Origin: Monosiga brevicollis MX1
Lineage: Eukaryota > Opisthokonta > Choanoflagellata > Craspedida > Salpingoecidae
Direction of reading: 5' to 3'
Assembly: GCF_000002865.3 (NCBI RefSeq)
Contig: NW_001865044.1
Span: 673,437 to 737,436 of the forward strand
DNA: 64,000 bases
This document shows, piece after piece, positions 11,789 through 25,400 of the stretch; the stretch's first letter is position 1; each line of letters starts with the position of its first letter. The translations under genes and the position numbers were made by a program. Below the pieces are notes generated by a model. That model did no database searches. It saw only the letters and a list, made by a program, of their open reading frames with translations, and was not told the DNA's origin.

Positions 11789-14700
11789 ATGGCGACCGAT
11801 GAGAAGAAGCGCTTGGCGTTTGACCAAGACATTTGCATGATCTCCAAGACGGGTCTCTCCATTCCAGGGCGACTGCGTTTTGGCGATGCAGGTGCGTGAA
11901 TGCATGTGCTCTCAGTGTCGCGATACAACCCTACTTATCTTGCCTGTCACTCATGATGCAAAAATTGCTGGTTGGCTGGACGGACTGGACGGGCTGGATG
12001 GGCCCGCAGGCCTGGCTTTCAAGCCCAAGAGCAGTGAGCTGGTTGGTCACATCCCGACGCGCATGCCAGTTATGTGCACATTGGCATTTGTGCCCTTGCT
12101 CACGCCGAAATGGTTTTACTGCCTCGTTGTGTTAGATGCATTTCTACAAGGATGACATGGTGTCAGTGGATATCTTTCGCGTAGCTCGCGGCTGTCGCAT
12201 TCGATTTACGCTCAAGACAGACAGTATGCCAACCTTTGAGGGCTTCACCGAGGAAGACGTCGAGTACAAGGTATGTGAGCTCGACCCTGCCCTTGTTTCG
12301 TTTGGGACGACATTCTGGCGCGCATGTCTTCGTCGCGCCGCAATGTCGCTTACGCCGACCCGGCCTTGTGTAGATCAAGCCTTTCATGAGCACCTATTAC
12401 AACATCCCCATTCAAAGTCACAAGACCAGTGTCAAGGGTTGGACCTCGGGCCGCACCGAGTTTAGCGCCAAGCACTTTCGCTTTGTTTTGGACGACGGTG
12501 TGGCGTTCGAGGTGCCCCTGGCTTCCCTCACTGCCGCACAGCAGCAGCGCCACGAGGCCATTCTTGAGTTCCAAATTGTGCGTTTGCTTGCTCGTTTGCT
12601 CAGCTCGAAAAGGAGAACCAAAGAAAGAAAAAAAAAACCCAAAGAAAAAAAAATACCATAGTCGCTCGCGCTCAGTGACAGAATTCGTTATCACCAACTT
12701 GTCCAATAGGATGACATGGCTGAGGTCAACGACCAAGTCGTCGAATCAATGCGCTTCTTCGTGCCTGGTGCGGCTGCTAGCTCAGGGTCCGGCGCCAATT
12801 CCGTAGGTGGTCATGCTTCGACCTGCATTTATGCAAGAGAACGCACCTTGGGCCATCACGATTGACCGATTGACGTTTACTTGTTTTTGCCCGCCCAGAA
12901 TTACGCCGCAGCAACAGAGTTTGTGTCAGAGATCAACGAGCGCACCGCTGTGAACAGGGTGCGAAATGCCTATTCTCCCAAGCAGCCCCACAGACCTTGT
13001 CTGGCTGCTTGCGTGCCTTATTGGTAATCACTTTTCCCACTCTAAATGCCACGTGTTGCACCCTCCCGCCTGCTACCAACTCTTCAGATATCTGGCAAGG
13101 CAATCTGCATGATTGAAAATGTCAAGCTGGTCGTTCCACGCGGCACTCATGACGTGGAGGTTTGTGTGCTCGCCTGCGGTGGCGCCACGTTTGGCGTCAT
13201 CACTCTTTTGTCGAGCCTGTGACCCACCTCACCGCGTGCCTTACCAATTCTTAGTTTTACTCTTCATTCTTGCGCCTTCATGGCAAGAAGTTTGATCATA
13301 AGATCCAGTACGAGAACGTGCAGCGCATGCACTTGCTGACCCAGGACGACAAGTTTGTCTTCTTTGTCCTCACCTTGCGTGAGCCGTTGCGTCAAGGCAA
13401 CATGCGCTACAGCTACGTCGTGATGCAGGTAACGCGCCGTACCGCGCCGCTGCCGGAGATGGTAGCGAGTTGCACTTGCGGCCTCACTACGGAATGGCCT
13501 TTTAGTTTTCGAGTGGCATTGAAATGTCAGTCACCCTGTCACTGGAGACGGATGAAGCTCGACAGGCTTTGCCTGATTTTGAAGGTCCGTGATGATGCGG
13601 AGCGTTGTCATTTTGGCCGGCCCATCTCAAGGCCATACCAGTCGAAAATGCTCATTGGGCGGCCGGCTGCTTGTTGAGGACAGATCAACAAGAGCTGCGT
13701 GATGAGGAGGCCCTGCTTTTTGGCCGGCTCTTGTCTGCGGCCTGCAAGAAAGACAACTATGAGATTGCTACTGCCTTTACCAGCTCTCGTAGCTTTCATG
13801 CTGTGCCCTGTACCCTCAAAGTATGACAGTTGTGCACTGTCGGTCGTAGCACGCCCCGGCAGACCCACGCCCTCCAACTGATGAATGCGGGGGGGTTTTT
13901 TTTTCTTTGCACAACCACAGGCCAATGAGGGCTTTTTGTTCCCGACGAACCGGGCTCTGTTTTTCCTTCACAAGCCTGTCACCTACATTCCCTACAGTCA
14001 GGTGTGTCTCATCCCACTGTGTTCATTTTCTTATCTTTGCCCACACAACCTTGTTCATGGGCACCTCCGTTTCGAGCTGTTATGTGAGCGCCATGAACTT
14101 TTCCTCGCCATCCTCCCTTCACTTCTTCCTTTGTCGTTCTCTGCGTCTTGGTGGCCTTGCCAGATTGCCGAGGCCACCTTCGAACGAGGCAGCACGGCCC
14201 GTCGCGGCATTGATCTCACGGTTGGTGCCGACAGCGGCGGTGGCGGGTCCTGAACGCCTTGTGCGAGCCGATAGCACTTGTGTTACCACCTATCTGACGT
14301 CCTTGTCATTGGTGTTGGCATGATGTCACAGGTCAAGTTGAAATCAGGCGAGGAGCACGAGTTTCGCTCAGTGCCCAAGGAAGATCAACATAGTTTGTTG
14401 ACCTTTTTGCAGAACAAGAACGTGCGGACAGAGGCCCCCATCAGCGACGAGCCCAAGAAAGTGTCCTACGTCGAGGCTAGCGAGGTGTGCAGCACAGACC
14501 GTCCGAAACTCGTGCTCGTCATGTTTGATTGTAGACCGTCCATTTTGTCGTTGGTTGGAATGCCAGAGCTTGTTCGTCTTGTCTCACCAGTCTCCTTTGC
14601 TTTTTCAGGGATCTGGCTCGGACGAATCTGATGGCGAGTTTGATCTGGAGCAAGCCGAACAGTAAGTGTTTGACCGTTGTTCGAAAATAGCCCAACGCCT

Positions 14701-16313
14701 TGACCTGGCAGTATAGCAGCAGGATGGCGTCAAGTCGATGAGGCTAAGAAATGCCTATGGCCTTACACTTGGCACTCATTGGTATGTGCGTATTTTGTGT
14801 CGACTCGTGTTAGGCAACAAGAGGAGGAGGATGAGATGAACTCGGAGGATTCAGACTCCTTGGAGAGCGAGTTGGAAGACGAGGAAGCCGAGGTAACCGA
14901 TGGCACTCACAGTCTATCCCCGCCATCGATTTGTGGTTATGGTTGCTGTTGTTCTTTACTTGACTGAGCACACGTGTCTTTGAAATTTGACATCTTAGCT
15001 TTTCACGAAGAAGCGACGTGGCAGTGATGATGCCGCTGGCAGCGACGATGGTGGAGATGACGATGACGATGAGGACGACTTCATTGACGACGGCGAGAGC
15101 AAGCCTCGGCGCAAGGCTTCGAAAAAATCGAGCAAGGGTGCAAGCAAGAGTCAGAAGAAGGACCCCAATCGTCCTAAAAAGCCCTTGCGCTCGTACATGC
15201 GCTGGTTCTCGGCGAACCGAGAGCAGATCAAGCAAGACAATCCAGATGCCAGCAACACTGAGCTGTCTCAAATCGGTGGCCAGCGCTGGAAAGAAGTGTC
15301 ACAAGAGGACAAGGACAAGCTTGAAGAGGACTTTCAATCAGAGCTCGCTGAATGGGAGACAGCCGTGGCGGCCTATGACGAGGCGCACCCAGCCGCTGAT
15401 GATGACGACGAAGGAGCCTCTGGCCGCAAGTAAGTCGCCAACCTCGTGCTGTGGGGCTGCGGCATGCTCTGGCTCGGTGGCCAGCAATGTACATGCTCAA
15501 ATTCACCGTCTCGGTTGGTGCAGGAAATCCAAAAGCAAAAGCAAGCGACGTTCTTCAAAGGCTAAAGCGGTGGGTCTCTTGCCTGGGGGCTTGTTTCTTC
15601 TTCTTCTTGAAAAACCTTCAAGTCCCTCACGGTTTGGTTCTACCGTCATCTTGTCCGCGCAACAGGACCCCAATGCGCCAAGCAAGCCCAAGTCAGCCTA
15701 CCTGTGGTTCTTCCACGCCAATCGCGAAGAAATTAAGGAGCAGAACCCTGGCTTGTCGACCACAGAGATTGCCCAAAAGGCTGGCGAGGTTTGGATTTGC
15801 TATTACCCCTGGCCTTGGGAGGAACGCTCTCATGCCCATGTTCCTTCTCATCACAACGTTTCCACGCATGATGTTCGGCCATCTATAGATGTGGCGCGAG
15901 ATGGAAGACAAATCAGAGTACGAGAGCAAGGCTGCAGAGGACAAGGTTTGCAAGATCTTGAGACTTTGACAACTATCACTGCTTTGCTTGCTCGTCACAT
16001 TGTGTGAGCCGTTGTTCATGTTCTTGACGTCACTGGTGAGCCTGCCTTGTAGAAACGTTATAACAAGGAGATGGAGAGCTACGAGCCACCCGAGGAAGAT
16101 GACGACAACGATGGTGGCAAGGCAAGCAAGAAGGGTGGTCGCTCTGCTCCTCCCAAGAAGGCCAAAGTCAACGACAACTATAAGGTGCGGGCTTGTGGTC
16201 CTTGGCAAACAAATGCGTGGTCACGCCTTGGGACTCACGCACCTCATGTTGCCCTCATCTGTTTACAGAGTGCGGAAATAATTTCTTCCTCTTCTGATGA
16301 GATGGAGGATTAG
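11789..16313 (+). CDS. SSRP1: FACT complex subunit SSRP1 with two HMG boxes
   Basis: Subunit of the FACT histone chaperone that loosens and reassembles nucleosomes during transcription and replication. The many-exon gene starts with ATG at 11789 and ends with a stop at 16311-16313. The order matches SSRP1: N-terminal dimerisation region (LRFGDAG, LAFKPKSSEL), Pob3/PH-like domains (YNIPIQSHKTSVKGWTSGRT, FYSSFLRLHGKKFDHKIQ, NEGFLFPTNRALFFLHKP), an acidic stretch (about 14820-15090), a basic Lys/Ser segment, HMG box 1 (15161-15393, RPKKPLRSYMRWFSANRE) and HMG box 2 split over exons from 15666, about 15891 and about 16053 (SKPKSAYLWFFHANREEI). The tail is acidic and Ser-rich (SSSSDEMED). Animal SSRP1 normally has one HMG box and fungal Pob3 has none. 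Confidence 0.93.
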
Positions 16314-16714
16314 ACAGCGGCTTGGAAATGCATGAGAGTGTTCTCTGGGGTGGCCCATTTTTGAATGTGTGACTGTCCACGTCAACTAATGCGTTAAAAT
16401 GTCAAATTGCCATAACACGACTCATGCATAGTAGGATGGAGATTATTTTTGCTCGATCAGTGCAACAATTGAACCACAGTGCACCCAGGTATATCGTGGG
16501 GCACAACAAGACGCGAAGGCAGTATCTCAAAGTCAAAGTCGCATTCTTTGTGCCTTGGTTCATGGTTCATCAGAGCGAGAAAGTAGGGAACAAGAAGGAA
16601 ACTGAAAGGTTGACCAAAGCAAAAACAAAGAAAAAAAAAAACCAAAAGAAAAAACAAATCAAACCAAACAAAACTGTGTGAAGCCGGATGGGAGAGAAAG
16701 AGAGAAAAGGTCGG
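16314..16714. other. Intergenic: convergent 3' ends
   Basis: Between SSRP1 and the actin-binding gene. Contains TTAAAATGTCAAATTG at about 16393 and A-rich tracts at 16620-16670. No gene seen. Confidence 0.6.
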
Positions 16715-18818
16715 CTAATACTCAAAAATCTTCTCGAGCTGGTTTGACTCATTCAGATCCATGACTTGATCATAGCCGCCAACGTATTCGTCATCGACAA
16801 ACAGCATGGGTAGTTCGCGCGTGCCAGCCTAAGCGGTCAAAAACTGAGGGTTAGGCGGAGTGCCTGCGGGTGCGCAAGCGAGAGCTGGTGCCAGTGTGGC
16901 GAGACTTGCCTTTTCGAAGATGGCATCACGGGTGGCCTTGTCCATGTCCATGTCCACTGGGATCCAAGGCTCAAAGTCGGGTCGCTCATGAACCTTCATG
17001 CGCTCGAAAAGAGCCATCATCTCTTCCTTGCGCTTGCGATACACGGCTGAAGAGGTGGTCAAGGAGAAATAGACTCGAATCTTGCAGCGCCCACCCAAGT
17101 TGACACCCTGTGTGCCCGCGTGATCGAGAAGCCCAAAACCAGAGCCAAAACATTGTCAGATGACACGGGTCATTCAGTCGCTCCGTGAGCCAAGCGCTGA
17201 GCATGCACGAGGCGTGACTTTTTAAGATACATACGGTATATTCACGCCAATCGGCGCTACGCTCCCATGGTGGTGGCAAAGCACCGCCCGCCTTAGCTGG
17301 GGTGGCAGGTTCAGGTTCAGGCTCGGCAGCAGCGGGTTCAGGTTCAGGTTCAGGTTCAGCCACTGCCTGATTGTCGTTCGACTTGCGGGTGGCCGTCTTG
17401 AAGTAGCTGAGGTACGTCATCATGGAGAGTTCATCTAGATCCGGGTTGACCAAGTCCTCAGGTTCCAGCACCTACAAGTCCGGGATGCAATAAAAACAGG
17501 CATGCATGCAAGCAAGCGCACACACGGAGTAAGACCAAGGTTCTGGGTTGCGGAGACATTTCATCAGGCTAGTGGGAGAAGGCGCGTGCACTCGATCGAG
17601 ACGCTTGAGAATCAGATGCAATCGGAACTTCACACCTTGGGAATGCCTAGGTATTCTTCCGCGGCATCGATGGCGGTGGTGGCATTGCGCTTGGCATTCT
17701 CCACCAGCATTTCGCCGTGATTGGGGATGACCTGCGGCTCGCCAGCAATGACATTGACGAGCGCGGCCATGGCGCGGCCATCGTTCCAGTCTTTGTTGAG
17801 GTTCTTGATGTTGTATTCGGGAATCTTGCTGCGCACCCACTAGATTGATACAACCACACGACACGGCAGATCAACTTGCACCTGGCACTGGGTGGGGCTG
17901 GAGCCACCACCACTCAAAAAACTGTCACAAGCCAAAAGCCGCTGATTCACGCACCTCGAGCATCAGCTCACGGGCACCACCCTTCTTGCCATGGCCGCTG
18001 ACGGCTTTCCCGTCCGATCCCTTGAAGGAAACAGCAATTTGGTAGTGGTAAATGATGGTCCTATAGGCGTGGACATTTGGAATGCATCGATCAGACAAAG
18101 GTGCAGGCGCATCGCAATCAAAGGGTGTCGATGCACAAACGATGACTGTCAGCACAAGGTTAGCAGAACGCACCAGAGCAGGCCAAGGATCAGCTTCTCG
18201 TTGCCCGACTCAATGTCCGAAGGGCCAATGTTGACAAGGGTGAGGTTCTCCTTCTTCATAAAGTCAAAGGACGCCGTCAGGTTTTCAAGCTTGTGAACCT
18301 TGAGGCGGGGGTTGCGGTTGAATTTGCCCATCGACTTGCCCGAGACGGTTTGAAGCTGCCAAGGCCCACAAAGAGTGAAAAATCTGAGCAGCTTTAGCAC
18401 ATCTCAGCGTTCGTGTGAAACCTACCATCTCGATCAGGCAGACGCCGTCCTGCATCGCATTGGCGAGATCGTTCTCGTCAATTTCAGGCATCTTGTCCTT
18501 GATCTAGCGCGGGGTTGAATTGGAACGGAAGGGTAAGGGCGAGTAGCGCAATGCGGCTCGAAAAGGGATATGTGTGAGAGGGCCATGAGCAAACCTTGGT
18601 GTTGAGCCAGTTGGTGAAGGTGCCGCGCTGAATCTCAACCCAGCCCTCGCTCTTCTTGTTGAGGCCGGACACTGTGATGATACGGTAAGCAATTGGGCGT
18701 GAGGATGCCGCGGGGTTGCAGGGATTGGTCTTTGGGATCATGATGCTCCAAAGCACGCCGCGAACGCACCGGAGCCAGCAGCCGCAGCCGCAGCCGCAGC
18801 CATATCAGGGGTAGCCAT
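16715..18818 (-). CDS. Tandem calponin-homology actin-binding domain fused to SH3BGRL-like thioredoxin fold
   Basis: Likely actin-binding protein. Nine exons join in phase. The start ATG at 18818 is followed by an Ala-rich leader, then CH1 (KSEGWVEIQRGTFTNWLNTK ... KFNRNPRLKVHKLENL), a linker of filamin type (VSFKGSDGKAVSGHGKKGG), CH2 (WNDGRAMAALVNVIAG) and the filamin-like end LVNPDLDELSMMTYLSYF. After an acidic Glu-Pro repeat linker (AEPEPEPEPAAAEPEPEPAT) comes a domain like SH3-binding Glu-rich protein: CKIRVYFSLTTSSAVYRKRK ... ELPMLFVDDEYVGGYDQVMD. This glutaredoxin-like fold has no CxxC, as usual for SH3BGRL. No filamin Ig repeats or spectrin repeats are present. The exon boundary at 16910 uses a GC donor (AAG|GCAAGT). 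The stop is at 16715-16717. Confidence 0.88.
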
Positions 18819-19490
<672 letters not shown>

Positions 19491-21922
19491 ATGGCTGAGA
19501 ACACCGACAATGCTGAAGAAGCGGCCGTGGCCGCGGCACCCGAGCTGGAACGCCAGTCGGACGGCTCAGGCGAGGCCGATGATGCCTCAGACCCCGAAGC
19601 CAGCACGGTGAGTCTCAAAAGGCATGATGTGATGGCGTCGCTTTTGTTTTGAAAGGGAGATGGAGAGGGAGAAAAACCGGATCTGGACCTGTGCGCATAC
19701 ACGCATACAAACCAGGAACAGCCGGCAACTGCGGCGCTTGAGCTGACGATGATTGTGTTTGCGTGCTCGGCTGAATCTAGGCAGTGACCATTGGCGTTGA
19801 AGAGGCGTCCGAAGATGCGGGCGTTGTCGAGGCTGGTGGTGAGGTCCAATCCGAGCTGCCGGCTCCTGAGACTGAGGCCCAGCCGGACGAGGGGGCTCAG
19901 CCGGACGACCTCGAGGCCCAGCACGATAACATTGAGGCCCAGTCAGACACCGCTGACGCGGCACCCTCGGGGGATGATGCAGCAGCAGCTGAGTCCGAGC
20001 ACGCTGACGCTGAAAGCGCACAAAACACTCAGGACGCTGCAGCGGAAACACAGATGCCAAACAACCAAGAGGACCCAGTCAGCTTGCAGGCTCAGTTGGA
20101 CCGCTTGCAGCCCCTTGCAGAGGCCTTGCGCACGGCGGCTGCTGCTGCCGCGACCCCCTCTGATGAGGCTCCTGCTGCCGACGCTGCCGCTGAAACTGCC
20201 GTCGATGGAAATGAGACTGGCCCCACCCCTTCAGAAGAGCTTGATCCTACGGAAAAGTCCGATACTGAAGCCGCCCCGGCGGCCGGATCAGCCGAGACCG
20301 AGGCCTTGTCGAGCATTGCTATTCCAGACGATTTGCCGCAGGATCCCACTGAACTTTTGGCCTTGTACGATGAACTGCTCGCTCGCCACGCCACTGCCAT
20401 GGAGGCACAAGCATCCGGCTTGGATGCTGGTGAAGCATCAGCGCCAGAAGAATCATCCCAAACCGGGGAAGTTGATCAGTTGGTTCCGGCTACAGAGACC
20501 GACCACGCTGAAACCGACGAGCAAACAACAGAGGAAGGGACAGAGCCCGAGATAGAGACGCTGCCACCACCCAATCTGGAAGGCCTCGATGACGATGCCC
20601 GCGCAATTGCGCTGCTTGATCATGAACTGCTGCTTGCTCGTCGCACTGCTGAAGCTGAAGCCCACAAGGCGGCTCAAAATCCCGCTGCTGGCGAGGAGAG
20701 GACTGAGGCCGAGGGGACCGAGGTGGACCCCTCCCCTCTCGATGAGGCACGGGCTCGGATCGAAGCACTCGAGGCACAGCGAGCAGACTTGCTGGAGGAG
20801 CAAGCCGCCCGGGCCGAGGCCGAGGCCGCTGCCGAGGCAGCTCGCGTTGAAGCCGAGGCCGAGGCAGCCCAGCGAATGGCTGCAGAGCGCGCGCATCGGC
20901 GCCAGCTGATTGAAGAATATAGTCGTTTATCCAGCGCCCTGAACAACGCCGAGATGAACAACGGCATTATGCACGCCAACTTGGCCGAATACCTGCACAG
21001 CAAGCGAACGAACAATGACCAAGGCAAGAAAACCTCATCGGCTGAAGCCAAGCACCAATACCAGTTGTTGCTTGAGCGCCTTGTTGCCATGGATCGAGCT
21101 CGCGCCGACCGCATGCAACATCAAGACGAATCTACAAATCACCTGGTCCATGCCATTGCGAGCAGTCGCGAGCAGGTGGAGCGGCTCAAATCCCAGTACA
21201 CCAAATTGCGCCGACGGGTGGCACTGAGCTCCATCAGCCGCCAATCAGGCATGCGCATGCGTTCTGATCAGCTGGAGGAACTCGAGCAAGCCTGGGAGAG
21301 TCAACAGACGGTCCTTTCACGCCAACGGCGCATCTATTCACGTGCCATGTCTGGCCTGGAGAGTGTCTCGCATCGGTCAGAGGCCCATGACCAGCGATCC
21401 GGCGGGCTGAGCCTCATTGACTTTGAGCAGCTCAAGATTGAGAATCAGACGCGTACAGAGCAGATTGAGGAGAGAACCGATGAGGTGATCAATCTTAAGC
21501 GGCGTGTCGCCACAACAGTGCAGATCTTGTCACACGTGACGGAGAAGCTTCACTTTTTGCGTGAGGAGGCACAAATTCATCGAGGAAAGCTGCGAGAGGA
21601 AGATGCCAACTTGGCCCGGCGGCGAGCCGAGCTCTCTCGCCTCAAAAAGGTTCGCGACCAGCTCGCCAACCAAACTCAGCGGTTACGCCAGGAGCTGACT
21701 CTCCTACACCGCGAAGACTTGCAACGCGACTTTGAGGGAAAAGAAGATGAACGAGCTCTCCTCACCGAGCGTGCCGAAGAGCTGCAATCTCTTCACGGAA
21801 CCATCCGGGAGCAAACCTTTCAACTCACCCAGCGCCTGCCACCTACCTCGGCCGTCACAGAGAAGAAAGAGCATGCAGCGTCGGCGCGGCCGTTTAATAC
21901 TGTTAACATCGAGTTTGGTTAA
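19491..21922 (+). CDS. CCDC96: Coiled-coil protein of the CCDC96/CFAP184 family
   Basis: Probable axonemal (cilium/flagellum) coiled-coil protein. Two exons, 19491-19607 and 19781-21922, give about 752 residues. The first 420 or so are acidic and Ala/Glu-rich with short AQPD/EAQ repeats. From about residue 430 to the end there is a long predicted coiled coil. The segment LIDFEQLKIENQTRTEQIEE followed by LKRRVATTVQILSHVTEKLHF matches the conserved C-terminal block of CCDC96/FAP184 (DUF4201 relatives such as CCDC113 share it). The start ATG has an AACC context just before it (ACCATGG). The gene is divergent from the CH-domain gene. Confidence 0.85.
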
Positions 21923-22445
21923 CGCTCCACAACTGTGTCTTTTATATAGGTTTTGTGATCCTTGAGCTAAACTGATTTCTTTGTCGGTCTCTTTCCTGCG
22001 TTTGTGGACGGGACTGTGGCCGTGTACGCACGGTTGTTTGCTTTGCTCCATCGATCTTAGTCCCCTGTGTCTGTTCGGAGTTCTTCCCCCGTTTACTTGG
22101 CCCGCGGTCAAAAATTTAATTGGAAGCGATCGAACACTCCGCTTTTTTTTATCAAATGAGTCAGCCGCACCCCTTGTCAGTGAGAGGAGGGAGGCAACTA
22201 GACTTTTAAATTATGATTGCAAGGCTGATGATGAGGGTATGATCTTTCTATCATCATCATCATCATCATCCTTTGTCGTTTGACAAGTGAATGGAGAATG
22301 ACTCAGCATTTTGTGACTTGTCATTGGCAGAGCTACTCGCTGCTACAACTTGAAAACCCCTCGATGATACGCGTAGGGGCACCTTGGTTTTACACTCGCT
22401 ATGGTCACTCAACTCATGGTATGGTGCACCAATCAACTGGAGGCA
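21923..22445. other. Intergenic: convergent 3' ends
   Basis: No exon recognised between the CCDC96 stop and the predicted end of the minus-strand gene. Contains a (ATC)n run at about 22250-22268. Confidence 0.55.
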
Positions 22446-25400
22446 TCATGCGGTCGAACTCTGCCCACTGGCTTTGGATATTGCCTCTGTGAGCAGCACA
22501 GCTGGGTGAGAGGGCGGATAGGAAAAACGAGCATCTCGTAACTTGAGCTCAACGCACCGTTGATGATTTCAGAGGCAATCTGCTTGGCTTGCTGCCGGCG
22601 TATGTCACGCTCTGCGCGGCACAGCCCGCCGCTGTGCCAACGTGCACTGGCGCTTTGTAGCGGGGCAGCGTTGGCCATACCGCCGGCGGCGTGCAGTGTG
22701 CTCAAAAACCATTTTTGCTTTGCGGCAGCCCGAAGAAGCCAGAGGTCCGTTGCGGTTCCATCCGCCACCTGGTTGCCCGGCCAGCCGAGTTAAATGGGCC
22801 ACAAATTGCATAAGAGTCCTGGCAATCAAGGGTTGGCAATCAAGGGTCCGCACTCTGCTTGAACGCAAGGCCAAGTCAACAAACCAGGTGTGGGGTTACT
22901 CGTGCTTCTTTTCTTGACGCCTCTGGCAGACCCACTAGAACGCCCTGTACAGCAGAATGAACAAGACAAGTGTGGGACATATGGCACAGAAAGCGAACCA
23001 GTCAGACGAAAAAATGATTTGGAAAGGAGTTCAAGCTGTAGCCAGTCGCCAACCCACCCGGTGAAGATCAAAGATGAACAGCTCTGACTCGAGCTGGAGA
23101 CACAGGTAGTCAGTTGAGCTGCTTGCGGTAGTCGGCGTACACCAGAGTCGAAGCATCTGCCTTCGATCAGGTCCCTTGGCAGCCAGCAAGCGAGCTGCCT
23201 GTTCTGCGCTCAATGGCAACCGAAATGCCAAAGGAGCCACCTCCTACGACCAACGCAGCCCAAATGCCAAGTCGGAAGCGAAGCCATGTGAATCACGACT
23301 GTACACGCGTTTGAAAAGCAACAGTATGCGTTTCGCTGCCTCTGGCGGTGCCGTCCCTACCATTCCGGGCAATTGCAGACGATAGAATAGCAACGTCGGC
23401 ATGCAGAGCGCTTCGGCTTCAAAGAGCGCTGCAACGAATAAGTCACCCGCCCAGTGGGAGGTGCATGCTCCAAGAACGGCCGTCGCCTCTTGCAGGGCCG
23501 GATCAGCGACTGCACGATGCACTTGGGAGACCTCCGCCCCTCTATCAAGCAAAAGCGCACAAAGGGCCAGCATCCAGCATTGCCAACATTGCCAAAGCAA
23601 TCAGTGGATGAGCAACACGGCACTTTCCTTTGCTGGATATCAGATCAGAGCTTGAAGGCGAGTGCTTGCTGACCCTATTCCAACGATCTGTACAATGACA
23701 ATGCCGTCCTCTGCGTGCTGACTGTCCGGCAGCGCGTAGGCCTTGTGGTGCTCAGCACCCATCATCTGAGCTCACATGCGCAGGGTGAGGATTTCAAAGC
23801 CAATATGCACGTCGGCGAGTGTCAAGCGCACCAAATCGGGTTTGCAGTCGAGTCAAGTACGAGAAGCACGATCCACATACGTGGTCAATCAAAGCATCTT
23901 GTTGAGCACAGGCTGCCAGAAGCTGCACGTGTTCACCTTCAAGGCGCTTGCTTCTGCGTCGGAAGAGCTACGATTTCCCAGCAGCAGCAGCAGCCCAGCA
24001 GCAGCAGCCCATCAGCGCATCCATGTGGAAAGTCACGCCCGTGATGCTCCATTCGCTAGATTACCGCCTGCTAAGCAGGCTGTCGTGCCCGCGCGCTTAC
24101 CGTGCCCGTATTGCGTGCATCATACACGAGCTGCGATGAAGCCTCACGAAGACGCAGTACCTTGCGCGAAAATTGAAATCGATATCGCTGTGCCGGTTCA
24201 TACCTGAGCCAAAAAACAAGCAAAACAAAACCAATAGCAGCGCAAATGTGTCAGTTGAGATGCCGAACAGAAAAGTCCACGCGTTTACAAACCCCAAGCG
24301 GCCTCAACATACCAGCCAAAGCCGGTCAAGTGCTCCGGTCCGCGCATCCACACCAAGAGAACACCTTGCGAGTCAAGGGAGAAACACTTTTTGCTCTTGT
24401 GGGAAACGTCCAGCACAAGCAAGTCACCACTGTGGCCTAAGAGGCACAAAGACTTGGCCATAAGATTTCGAGCACGACGATAGCATGGCTGCGGGGTCTC
24501 ATTGTGCGTGGGCACAGGCATGGCTTGCCCTGGTCTGCACTGAAGCATAGCATTGAGGGCGAGCTGGAGCGACCACCCACCTCGAAATACCTCGACCGGA
24601 AACTTTCCACTCATAAGATTGTCGCCCAGCACGGTGCTATCCTGATCAGGCCGCTCGAATGTCAGGTCAACCAACTTGGCGTCAGGTTGTAGAACAACAC
24701 GCCAGATGTCACCGTCGTCAAAACCCACGAGGAGTGAGGGCTACAATTTCGCGCGGTTGTGCGTGTCGTCATGAGTGGAGGAGAGCGCATCAAAGCTTGT
24801 ACAATACATCGAGGGGAGGGCAGAAAACTGTCGGACGGTACACCAGTCTGTTCACCTGTAGTCCAGTGAGTGTCAGGGCTGGGTAAAATTGACACAAGAT
24901 GGCACGCGCACGAGACCCAGACTGCGCCTGGCGGAGGGCGCCTTGATTGATGACAAGCGATTGTCTATGCCCACAAGCGTACGATGACCACAAGCTCGCC
25001 ACGGTGTTGGCACCAACGCCCAAGAACGGGCCTTTTTTGTATGCCTAAGCAAAGCAGGAAAAGGCCAATATTTACCTGGGGACACACAGAGCCGGCTTGA
25101 GTGCCGATTCTTGGTCGCGAGTGAGCAGCCTAGCGGGTGCATTTATCAAGCCGTGTTAGGATTACAAACAAGAACTATTCATGGCCGGCAAGCAAATGCT
25201 TTTAATTCTCATACCAAAGGACAAGCGTGCCAGCATCATCGATCGTCGAAATTTGATCTTCGCGCTTGAGCAAAAGGAAATGAGTGCGGGGGCAAACGTG
25301 AGCGTGCTTTTTTTGGGGGGTTGGGGTTGGGCAGGCGATTCTTGAAGATGCATGCGCCAGGTGCACTTTTCTTACTAAATTCCACGAGGCAGCAATAAAC

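Noticed and set aside
15018-16007. Plus-strand 329-residue frame over the SSRP1 HMG region
   Set aside because: Out of frame with the HMG boxes and crosses clear introns.
19968-21114. Minus-strand open frames inside CCDC96
   Set aside because: They mirror the Ala/Glu-rich coding strand and have no independent family match.
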